From positions 186,001-250,000 of the forward strand of contig NZ_CANMVN010000005.1 of assembly GCF_947501425.1 (NCBI RefSeq): a stretch of DNA of 64,000 nt. The letters are read 5' to 3'. The notes beneath the pieces are model-generated. The model was not told the DNA's origin. It was given only the letters and a program-made list of their open reading frames with translations, and did no database searches. Positions 53,347 to 61,721 of this stretch are shown piece after piece; the stretch's first letter is position 1, and each line of letters opens with the position of its first letter. The position numbers and the translations under genes are program-made. Source of the DNA: an uncultured Psychroserpens sp. GTDB lineage: Bacteria > Bacteroidota > Bacteroidia > Flavobacteriales > Flavobacteriaceae.

Positions 53347-54317
53347 GAGTAACTATTAAACATATAATAACCATCATTATCGCCTTTGCGACCTGGTTAT
53401 CCAATGCTCAAAATGAAAATAAAGGCTATCGTTTTGAAGGTAACGATGTGGTATTTACATTCAACAAACATGATTATGAGAAGTTCTCTGATAATGATTC
53501 AAAAGAAAAAATAAGATTTGAAGATCTCACTATTGATAATGTGGTTGTAGCAGGTGAATTCAATAACTGGTCGCTTTACGACTGGAGAATGACCAGAGTT
53601 AATGAATCTACTTATGAACTAAGAAAAAACATTAATGACTTTAAAGACGAGTTTACCTGGGAATTCAAATTTATAGTCAACAATCAGTATTGGGCTGAGC
53701 CTTCAGAAAATGATGCAAACATTGCTCTGGCTGCTAAAAAAGGAAGCCTCTTGAATATTTACAATCTTAGAATGGATACACAAGCTGCCATACCAGACGA
53801 TAATGGCAATGTTAGGTTCAGACTGAAAGGTCACGAAGATGCAAAAAAAATAGTAGTTACTGGTTCGTTCAACAGATGGAATGAAGAAGATTTTGAGATG
53901 TACCGCATAGAGAATGGCTGGGAGCTTAAATTAGAAATCAAACCTGGAGAATACGAATACCGATTCATCATTGATGGTCATCATTGGATAGATGATCCAT
54001 CAAATCCTTCAAAAGTCACCAACGAATTTGGAGAATATAATTCATTAATCAATGTTGGTAAATATGTGACCTTCCTACTTAAAGGTTATCAGGACGCCGA
54101 ACGTATCATTTTAGCGGGTTCTTTTAACGATTGGAATGAAGATGATATTGAAATGGAAAAAGGTGACAAAGGTTACTGGATATGTCGTTTACCATTACCA
54201 GCAGGTAAGCATTATTACAAATTTATTATCGACGGAAACTGGATTCTTGATCCTGAAAATCCGGTGAAAGAATACGATGGCAAAGGAAATATCAATTCGG
54301 TATTTATGGTCAAATAA
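53343..54317 (+). CDS. Exported protein with three glycogen-binding-like (CBM48/AMPK-type) modules
   Basis: 324 residues from TTG, signal peptide MRVTIKHIITIIIAFATWLSN to Ala-Gln supports it. Three modules repeat the core pattern: VVVAGEFNNWSLYDWRM (~67-85), IVVTGSFNRWNEEDFEM (~170-188) and IILAGSFNDWNEDDIEM (~253-271), each followed by a YxFxIDG strand. Such domains bind alpha-glucan in AMPK beta and branching enzymes; no catalytic domain is attached. Coupled to the aspartyl protease. Its stop directly abuts the stop of the convergent pcrA gene. Confidence 0.82.
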   Translation: MRVTIKHIITIIIAFATWLSNAQNENKGYRFEGNDVVFTFNKHDYEKFSDNDSKEKIRFEDLTIDNVVVAGEFNNWSLYDWRMTRVNESTYELRKNINDFKDEFTWEFKFIVNNQYWAEPSENDANIALAAKKGSLLNIYNLRMDTQAAIPDDNGNVRFRLKGHEDAKKIVVTGSFNRWNEEDFEMYRIENGWELKLEIKPGEYEYRFIIDGHHWIDDPSNPSKVTNEFGEYNSLINVGKYVTFLLKGYQDAERIILAGSFNDWNEDDIEMEKGDKGYWICRLPLPAGKHYYKFIIDGNWILDPENPVKEYDGKGNINSVFMVK

Positions 54318-56633
54318 TTAACCTAACACATCCAGTTTAGCAAACCGAAGTAATAGCTTCTTTACACCTCCAACTTCAAAATTAATTTCGGCTTTAACAT
54401 CTGCGCCTTTCCCTTCTATTTTAACAACTTCGCCTTTACCAAAACGTGCATGCTCAACAACGTTTCCAACAGCAAGCTTACCATCAAAGAGATTCATATT
54501 ATCTGAAGGTGAACTTTTAGATACACGCTTTAAATTTTTAGGCGCTACAAACTTTGGAGGCTTAGTTTCCGATTTGCGCTTTATAGGTTTCTTAAACCGG
54601 ATACGATTAGGTTCAACATCACCAAAAATATCAGCGCTTAACATCGGGTTTTGTCTCGGCTCATGAATAGGCGTGATCACATCCAGATATTGATCATCTA
54701 TTTCTTCAATAAAACGACTAGGCTCAGCATCGATTAGCTTTCCCCAACGATAACGTGATAAGGTATAAGTCAAATAGGCTTGCTTTTCTGCTCTGGTCAA
54801 AGCCACATAGAACAAACGTCGTTCCTCTTCTAACTCACTTCTGGTATTCATGCTCATAGCACTTGGAAACAAATCTTCTTCCATACCTACAATATAGACA
54901 TATGGAAATTCTAATCCCTTAGCTAAATGAATGGTCATAAGTGCCACACGATCATCATCGCCTTTATCATTATCCAAATCAGTAGCTAATGCCACATCTT
55001 CTAAAAACTCTGCAATACTTCCTGTAGCATCAGCGATTTCAATTTGTCCTTCGACAAAATCTTTGATACCATTAAGCAACTCTTCAATATTTTCGAGTCG
55101 GGCGACATCCTCAGGTGTACTTTCTTTATTAAATTCTCTAATAATACCTGTTGCTTTTGTAACATGTTCTGCTAATTCAAAAGCATTAGCGGTTTGATTC
55201 ATGACCTGAAAACTTTCTATCATGGTCACAAAATCTTTAAGCTTCGTTCGGGTTCCTGCATTAACATTGACCTCAGTTTTGTCAATGTTCTTCATAACTT
55301 CAAAAATAGAGCGATTGTAACTATTTGCTGCCACAACCAATTTATCAACTGTAGTTTGTCCAATACTTCGCTTCGGAAAATTGATTACACGTTTCAATGC
55401 TTCTTCATCAGAAGGATTGATAACCAGTCGCAAATAGGATAACACATCCTTGATCTCTTTTCGTTGGTAAAACGATAAGCCTCCATAAATACGATAAGGA
55501 ATATCACGTTTACGTAAAGCATCCTCTATAGATCGTGATTGCGCGTTTGTTCTATACAATACTGCAAAATCACTATCCTTGAGTTGGTATTGCATTTTAT
55601 TTTCAAAAATAGAACTCGCCACAAAACGACCTTCATCACCATCGGTCATCAAACGATTGACTTTTATTTTTGGTCCTTCTTCATTAGCAGTCCAAACCAC
55701 TTTATCCAGTTTGGTTTGGTTTTTATCAATAATTGAATTTGCGGCATTAACAATGTTCTTAGTTGAACGATAATTTTGTTCTAAGCGAAAGACCTTGACA
55801 TCATCATAATCGCGTTGAAAATTCAGAATATTATTAATATTTGCACCTCTAAACGCATAGATACTTTGTGCATCATCTCCTACCACACATATATTCTGAA
55901 AGCGATCAGACAACGCTCTCACTATTAAATATTGTGAATGGTTGGTATCTTGATACTCATCAACTAAGATATATCTGAATCGATCTTGGTACTTAGCCAA
56001 CACATCAGGAAAACGGGTTAAAAGCTCGTTGGTCTTTAATAAGAGATCATCAAAATCCATTGCACCAGCTTTAAAACAACGATCTACATAATTCTTGTAG
56101 ATATCACCTAATCTTGGGCGTCTTGCTGCTGTATCGGCTTCCACCAACTCAGGGTTTTGAAAATAAGCCTTTACTGTAATCAGACTGTTTTTGTAGGATG
56201 AAATTCGGGAACGGACTTGCTTGTATTTATACACATCCTTATCTAATCCCATTTCCTTGATGATTGAAGAAATCAAACGATCAGAATCCTGTGTATCATA
56301 AATAGTAAAATTACTTGGAAAACCGAGACGATCTGCTTCAAAGCGCAATATCTTGGCAAAAACAGAGTGAAACGTTCCCATCCAAAGGTTTTTAGCCTCA
56401 CTAGTGCCAACAATATCAGCAATTCTACTCTTCATTTCACGAGCTGCTTTGTTAGTAAAGGTCAGTGCCAAAATATTAAATGGATCTATACCTTGACTCA
56501 TCAAATACGCAATGCGATAAGTCAGTACACGAGTCTTTCCAGAACCTGCACCAGCAATGACGATCATCGGACCGTCCTTTTGTATTGTTGGGGCTAATTG
56601 TGCATCGTTTAACTGACTTAAATACTTCTCCAA
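54318..56633 (-). CDS. pcrA: UvrD/PcrA-type superfamily 1 DNA helicase
   Basis: 771 residues from a TTG start (in-frame TAA four codons upstream, no ATG between); MEKYLSQLNDAQLAP is the usual beginning. Walker A AGAGSGKTR, motif II VDEYQDTN, motif III GDDAQSIYAFRGA, motif IV EQNYRST, motif V MTIHLAKGLEF and VALTRAEK. The C-terminus has a Tudor-like end, VGNVVEHARFGKGEVVKI, that resembles the start of the protein at 23183. It unwinds DNA in nucleotide-excision repair. Confidence 0.93.
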   Translation of the reverse strand: MEKYLSQLNDAQLAPTIQKDGPMIVIAGAGSGKTRVLTYRIAYLMSQGIDPFNILALTFTNKAAREMKSRIADIVGTSEAKNLWMGTFHSVFAKILRFEADRLGFPSNFTIYDTQDSDRLISSIIKEMGLDKDVYKYKQVRSRISSYKNSLITVKAYFQNPELVEADTAARRPRLGDIYKNYVDRCFKAGAMDFDDLLLKTNELLTRFPDVLAKYQDRFRYILVDEYQDTNHSQYLIVRALSDRFQNICVVGDDAQSIYAFRGANINNILNFQRDYDDVKVFRLEQNYRSTKNIVNAANSIIDKNQTKLDKVVWTANEEGPKIKVNRLMTDGDEGRFVASSIFENKMQYQLKDSDFAVLYRTNAQSRSIEDALRKRDIPYRIYGGLSFYQRKEIKDVLSYLRLVINPSDEEALKRVINFPKRSIGQTTVDKLVVAANSYNRSIFEVMKNIDKTEVNVNAGTRTKLKDFVTMIESFQVMNQTANAFELAEHVTKATGIIREFNKESTPEDVARLENIEELLNGIKDFVEGQIEIADATGSIAEFLEDVALATDLDNDKGDDDRVALMTIHLAKGLEFPYVYIVGMEEDLFPSAMSMNTRSELEEERRLFYVALTRAEKQAYLTYTLSRYRWGKLIDAEPSRFIEEIDDQYLDVITPIHEPRQNPMLSADIFGDVEPNRIRFKKPIKRKSETKPPKFVAPKNLKRVSKSSPSDNMNLFDGKLAVGNVVEHARFGKGEVVKIEGKGADVKAEINFEVGGVKKLLLRFAKLDVLG

Positions 56634-56768
56634 ATCTCTTTCGTTTTATGAAACGTGAAATTAACCAAACCTCCTGTTTTTATTAAAGGATTTTATTAAA
56701 AATTATAAACAATATTTAAAAATTTGAGATCCTGTTTTATATGCATATATTTATAAAAAAGTAATACA

Positions 56769-57311
56769 TTGAAAAAAACATACATACTCACACTTGCCCT
56801 TATTTTAAATACTCTAATTGTTCTTGGACAAACTCAAAGGACTCAGGGTAAAATTATACCTGACTTTGGTCAAACCTTTGAAGTAGAAAATCCAGAAATA
56901 AAAACGGACACAAACACGCAACTTAAAGTCATTTTTGATGTATCAAAAAGCCCTGAAGATGTAACTCAAATCAATAGTTATTTAGTCACTGCTGCTCGTT
57001 TTTTAAACATGCATGCTGATGCTGGGATGAATTTAGACCAACTTAGTGTTGCCATTACTGTACATGGAAGCGCTTGGAAAGACATGCTTACTGATGAGGT
57101 TTATATGGAAAAGTATGGTAGTAAAAATCCAAATTCAGAATTACTAAATCAGTTAAATACAGCAGGTGTAGATATCATAATGTGTGGTCAAACCGCAGCC
57201 TACAGAAAGGTCTCGAAATCAGATTGTAATACAAGTGTTAAGTTTGCACTTTCTGCCATGACAGCATTAATACAGTTCCAAAATAATGGTTATCGGTTTA
57301 TCAAATTCTAA
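56769..57311 (+). CDS. Exported DsrE/DsrF-like protein
   Basis: 180 residues from TTG (MKKTYILTLALILNTLIVLGQ signal peptide; no ATG fits). The body KVIFDVSKSPEDVTQINSYL ... LSVAITVHGSAW ... VDIIMCGQTAAYRKV is a DsrE-like sulfur-relay fold with one Cys in the IMCGQ position of the DsrE/DsrH type. Most relatives are cytoplasmic, so the exported form is less common. Role unknown, possibly thiol handling in the periplasm. Confidence 0.8.
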   Translation: MKKTYILTLALILNTLIVLGQTQRTQGKIIPDFGQTFEVENPEIKTDTNTQLKVIFDVSKSPEDVTQINSYLVTAARFLNMHADAGMNLDQLSVAITVHGSAWKDMLTDEVYMEKYGSKNPNSELLNQLNTAGVDIIMCGQTAAYRKVSKSDCNTSVKFALSAMTALIQFQNNGYRFIKF

Positions 57312-57347
57312 AAACCCTATTCACATTAAGTCTAAAATTTATAACTC

Positions 57348-58616
57348 ATGAAATTTATAACTCTATTATTTTTATGTCTTTGTTCATTGTCTTTTTCCCA
57401 AAACTCAATTGAAAATGACTTTTCAGAAATTGAATCTAAAGTCATAGAATGGCGAAGAGATTTTCACCAAAATCCTGAACTATCCAACAGAGAATTCAAA
57501 ACAGCAGAAAAAATTGCCAAACACTTAAGATCTTTAGGTATTGAAGTTGAAACAGGTGTCGCAAAAACTGGAGTTGTAGGAATCCTAAAAGGAGATCAAC
57601 CAGGAAAAGTTGTAGCACTTAGAGCAGATATTGACGCGCTTCCTGTGACCGAACGTAACAATCTCCCTTTTAAAAGTGAAGTCGAAACCGAATTCTTAGG
57701 TACAAAAACAGGTGTAATGCACGCTTGTGGTCATGATACACATACGGCCATTCTGATGGGAGTTGCAGAAATCTTATCAAAGCACAAAGACAAGATCAAA
57801 GGCACAGTAAAGTTTATCTTTCAGCCTGCAGAAGAAGGTCCGCCACCAGGTGAAGAAGGTGGCGCAAAATTAATGATCAAGGAAGGGGTTCTTGATAACC
57901 CTAAGGTTGATGCTATTTTCGGTTTACATATTAATTCTGGAACACCTGCTGGAACCATCAAATACAAAACTGAAGGCATTATGGCAGCAGTTGAGCGTTT
58001 TGTAATTAACGTCAAAGGAAAGCAAACTCATGGGTCACAACCATGGTCTGGTGTGGATCCTATTTTAATTTCTGCAAAAATTATTGATGGTCTACAAACC
58101 ATTATCAGTAGAGAAGCCAAGCTTATAGACGAGGCTGCAGTAATTACGGTTGGAAAGATCACCAGCGGTGTACGTTTTAATATTATTCCTGAAAGTGCTG
58201 AACTTATAGGAACTGTTAGAACTTTAGATCCCAAAATGAAGGAAATGATCATCCGTAGAATGACTGAGATGACCACAACTATTGCCAAAGCTTATGGTGG
58301 AGAAGCTACAATTGAATTTCAGAATAATACTTCAATTACCTATAATGATATTGCATTGGTTGAACAAATGCTTCCAACCATTCAACGTGTTGCTGGCGAG
58401 GATAATGTAAAAGTAATGAAGGCCACTACTGGAGGAGAAGACTTCTCTTATTTTCAAGAAGTAGTTCCTGGTTTTTATTTCTTTTTAGGAGGTATGACAC
58501 CAGGAAATCAGGATGCATTTCCTCATCATACACCAGATTTCAAGATTGATGAAAGTGGTTTATTGCTAGGTGTCAAGACAATGACTCATGTTGCTTTAGA
58601 TTATTTAAATCAGTAG
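57348..58616 (+). CDS. Exported M20-family amidohydrolase (IAA-amino-acid/hippurate hydrolase type)
   Basis: 422 residues, signal peptide to SLSFSQ. Metal ligands are visible in MHACGHDTHTA (Cys and His), EEGPPPGEEGG (Glu) and the later GGEDFSYF. The dimerisation lobe starts KTEGIMAAVERFVINVKG. It hydrolyses N-acyl amino acids or similar amides; the substrate is not fixed. Lies 36 bp after the DsrE gene. Confidence 0.9.
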   Translation: MKFITLLFLCLCSLSFSQNSIENDFSEIESKVIEWRRDFHQNPELSNREFKTAEKIAKHLRSLGIEVETGVAKTGVVGILKGDQPGKVVALRADIDALPVTERNNLPFKSEVETEFLGTKTGVMHACGHDTHTAILMGVAEILSKHKDKIKGTVKFIFQPAEEGPPPGEEGGAKLMIKEGVLDNPKVDAIFGLHINSGTPAGTIKYKTEGIMAAVERFVINVKGKQTHGSQPWSGVDPILISAKIIDGLQTIISREAKLIDEAAVITVGKITSGVRFNIIPESAELIGTVRTLDPKMKEMIIRRMTEMTTTIAKAYGGEATIEFQNNTSITYNDIALVEQMLPTIQRVAGEDNVKVMKATTGGEDFSYFQEVVPGFYFFLGGMTPGNQDAFPHHTPDFKIDESGLLLGVKTMTHVALDYLNQ

Positions 58617-58685
58617 ATTAAATTAATTATAAGAGGTCAAAAGTAATTTCAAAATTTAAATATCTTTACCCTTTAATTTATCGTT

Positions 58686-60239
58686 ATGGATACCTTTCTG
58701 AATTTTATGTCTAGCATCTCTTGGTGGATGTGGATAATTATCGTAATCGCTATCATTGCCATTAGAGATATTGTACAAAAAAAACATACCATCAGTCATA
58801 ACTTCCCGGTGGTTGGGCACTTAAGATATATGCTAGAAAGCATTGGCCCTGAATTACGCCAATATCTTGTTGCAAATAACAGAGAAGAATTACCTTTCAA
58901 TCGTATCGAACGCGGTTGGGTATACGCATCTTCTAAAAACGAAAACAATTACGAGGGCTTCGGAACAGATACAGATATTTATGCCCATCAGCATATTTTC
59001 ATCAATAATGCAATGTTTCCGTTCAGAATTGAGGACAATCATCCAAATACTATCGATAAAAGTTTTCTACCATGTGCAAAAGTAATGGGAACGTATCACA
59101 AAAGAAGAAGACCTTACCGTCCAGCATCAATCATAAACATTTCAGCCATGAGTTTTGGATCCTTATCAGCCAAAGCTGTAGAATCCTTGAATAAAGGTGT
59201 TAAAATGGCTAACGCTTACCATAATACAGGTGAAGGTGGTTTGTCTCCATACCACAGTAATGGTGGTGATGTCGTATTTCACTTCGGAACGGGTTACTTT
59301 GGCGTGAGAAGTGAGGATGGCAACTTTTCAATGGATAAAATGAAAAAACTGGTAGAAGACAATCCCTTTATTCGCGCTATAGAAGTTAAGCTATCCCAAG
59401 GAGCTAAACCTGGAAAAGGTGGTGTACTTCCAGGCTCGAAGATTACTAAAGAAATTGCTGAAATACGAGGTGTTGAAGTTGGTAAAACAGTACTATCACC
59501 ACCCAATCATAAAGCCTTTTCTACAGTTCCAGAAATGGTAGATTTCATTGAAGCTATTGCTGAGGAAACAGGACTACCTGTTGGTATCAAAGCTGCTATT
59601 GGCAAATTAGATCAATGGGAAGAACTAGCAGATATCATGTTAAAAACTGGGAAAGGTCCTGATTTTATAACTGTTGATGGTGGTGAAGGTGGTACAGGTG
59701 CTGCTCCGCCAAGTTTTGCCGATCACGTATCATTACCATGGGTTTATGGATTTGGTGATCTTTATAAACTATTTCAAAGAAAAGAACTCTGCGATCGTAT
59801 TGTATTTATTGGTAGTGGAAAACTAGGATTTCCAGCTAAAGCTGCTATGGCATTTGCTATGGGAGTAGATGTCATCAACGTGGCCAGAGAAGCCATGATG
59901 AGTATTGGCTGCATCCAGGCGCAGATATGTCACACAAATCGCTGTCCGAGCGGTGTAGCAACACAAAACAAGTGGTTACAAAACGGAATTGACCCAACTT
60001 TAAAGTCAGTTCGTTTAGCACAATACTTTAAAACATTTAGAAAAGAATTCATTGAGATTACACATGCTGCAGGTTACGAACACCCTTGCCAGTTCACTAT
60101 GGATGATATTGATCTTAATGTAGATGATCATAATTTATCTAAAGAATTATCCAATACTTACCAATATCATAAAAGTGATGTACCATTCAAATCCATGCAA
60201 GAACTAAAAGATTGCAAGTATTTAGGAGGAAAAAACTAA
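58686..60239 (+). CDS. FMN-binding glutamate-synthase-like oxidoreductase with N-terminal membrane helix
   Basis: 517 residues. One hydrophobic helix (about 12-28), then the GltB-like central FMN domain: ISAMSFGSLSAKAVESLNKG, GEGGLSPYH, and TVDGGEGGTGAAPP. The 3Fe-4S cysteines are in CIQAQICHTNRCP. It lacks the amidotransferase domain of GltB, so it is not a full glutamate synthase. It may be a stand-alone synthase-like dehydrogenase; the reaction is unknown. Confidence 0.85.
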   Translation: MDTFLNFMSSISWWMWIIIVIAIIAIRDIVQKKHTISHNFPVVGHLRYMLESIGPELRQYLVANNREELPFNRIERGWVYASSKNENNYEGFGTDTDIYAHQHIFINNAMFPFRIEDNHPNTIDKSFLPCAKVMGTYHKRRRPYRPASIINISAMSFGSLSAKAVESLNKGVKMANAYHNTGEGGLSPYHSNGGDVVFHFGTGYFGVRSEDGNFSMDKMKKLVEDNPFIRAIEVKLSQGAKPGKGGVLPGSKITKEIAEIRGVEVGKTVLSPPNHKAFSTVPEMVDFIEAIAEETGLPVGIKAAIGKLDQWEELADIMLKTGKGPDFITVDGGEGGTGAAPPSFADHVSLPWVYGFGDLYKLFQRKELCDRIVFIGSGKLGFPAKAAMAFAMGVDVINVAREAMMSIGCIQAQICHTNRCPSGVATQNKWLQNGIDPTLKSVRLAQYFKTFRKEFIEITHAAGYEHPCQFTMDDIDLNVDDHNLSKELSNTYQYHKSDVPFKSMQELKDCKYLGGKN

Positions 60240-60299
60240 GACAATATTTTAAAAACTATTAAGTTTACAATTCAAACTAAACGAAATTAAAAACCAACT

Positions 60300-60818
60300 A
60301 TGGAACTCGATATTTTAGGACTTTTACTTTACTGTATACCTGCTCTTGTAACTGGAGCAATAGCCTTTTTATTTTTTAGAGAACACATCGAAAACGAAAG
60401 TAGACGTCGTGACTTTTTAATACAAAAAGATTTACAAAAAGACGCCTTACCTATGCGTTTACAGGCTTATGAACGTATGTCGCTTTTTTTAGAACGAATT
60501 AAACCCACAAAATTACTACTTAGAGTTCAACCAACATCTTCAAATAAAGAAGATTACGAATCTTTACTTATAGCAAATATTGAACAGGAATTTGATCATA
60601 ATTTAGCACAACAAATATACGTTACAGACAAGTGCTGGAGCATTACATCTACTGCAAAAAATGCAACCATTCAAATGATCAGAAAAGCGAATTTATCAGA
60701 TAAGGTAGATTCAGCAGATAAGCTACGTGAAACTATTTTAACCGACATGGTAGACAAGAGAGCACCCAGTGATGCTGCGCTTTCATTTATTAAAGAAGAA
60801 GTCTCTGAAATCTGGTAA
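60300..60818 (+). CDS. Small membrane-anchored protein, conserved in Bacteroidota, function unknown
   Basis: 172 residues. One transmembrane segment (about 6-25), then RRDFLIQKDLQKDALPMRLQAYERMSLFLERI, a charged helix region, and a globular end. I believe it belongs to the DUF7935 type family but cannot confirm this. No enzyme motif. Ends 3 bp from the convergent patatin gene. Confidence 0.65.
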   Translation: MELDILGLLLYCIPALVTGAIAFLFFREHIENESRRRDFLIQKDLQKDALPMRLQAYERMSLFLERIKPTKLLLRVQPTSSNKEDYESLLIANIEQEFDHNLAQQIYVTDKCWSITSTAKNATIQMIRKANLSDKVDSADKLRETILTDMVDKRAPSDAALSFIKEEVSEIW

Positions 60819-60821
60819 TTT

Positions 60822-61721
60822 TTATTCTAAAATCACCTCATCTTTATGCTTTTCTTTAGCATAAGAATAACCTTGTTCCCACCACTTAACCATTAACGGC
60901 TTACTAAAGATTAGTGAGTTTTCAGTTAAGCTGGTTGGCGTGTAGTATAAATTCAGCTTGACTCCTCTATTCTTAGCTGCAAGTTTTCCAATAACGATAT
61001 CATTTTTCTCCACCTGATCTAATAAGTGTCCAAATAAATTCATCATTAAAGAAAATGGGTTCTTACCCAAAACTTTTGTGCGCTCCATTTGTTCCGCCTC
61101 TAAAACAATAGCATCAACCTCAGTAGCGCCTCTAAGTATAGCCTCTCTAATTGGAATCACACATCCCAAACCTCCATCAGCATACTCGTAACCATTAACT
61201 TTAGCTAAAGACATAAACGGAATGTAATTACAAGAAATCCAAATCCAATTGCAAAACTCTTCATAGGTGTGATCATTTATTGATTTGTATTCTACCCTAT
61301 TCAAAGAGAGATTAGATACCGTAACCACGACATCCTCCTTAGACTCCCTAATTCTGTTATATTCTTCTCTGGTGAAATTTCGCTTAATGTTCCGTCTTAA
61401 GGCTTTACTCTCACCAAAGGTCCGTTTCATTCTAATAAACTGCCAAAGCGAGTTTACAAAATCAATGGACACATACTCTCTATCCCCTTTTTTACGTTGT
61501 ACAAATGGACTAATACTAAAAATATCATGCTGTTGTACATTGGTGAAAATACTGTAGAGTTTACCAATATCATTTACAGCTAAATGCGGCACAAGCAAAC
61601 TCCCTGTCGATGTTCCCAAAAACATATCATAATCGCGACCCAGACCTTCAACTAGATATTGCGCTACACCACCTGCAAACGCACCTTTACTCCCACCTCC
61701 AGATATGACTAATGCTCTCAT
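60822..61721 (-). CDS. Patatin-like phospholipase
   Basis: 299 residues. Oxyanion loop GGGSKGAFAGG, nucleophile in GTSTGS, and the acid in YADGGLG; all patatin parts are intact. No signal peptide, so cytoplasmic or membrane-associated. It hydrolyses phospholipid or other acyl esters. The start (61719-61721) overlaps the stop of the M1 gene (TAATG on the minus strand), so it is coupled to it. Confidence 0.88.
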   Translation of the reverse strand: MRALVISGGGSKGAFAGGVAQYLVEGLGRDYDMFLGTSTGSLLVPHLAVNDIGKLYSIFTNVQQHDIFSISPFVQRKKGDREYVSIDFVNSLWQFIRMKRTFGESKALRRNIKRNFTREEYNRIRESKEDVVVTVSNLSLNRVEYKSINDHTYEEFCNWIWISCNYIPFMSLAKVNGYEYADGGLGCVIPIREAILRGATEVDAIVLEAEQMERTKVLGKNPFSLMMNLFGHLLDQVEKNDIVIGKLAAKNRGVKLNLYYTPTSLTENSLIFSKPLMVKWWEQGYSYAKEKHKDEVILE

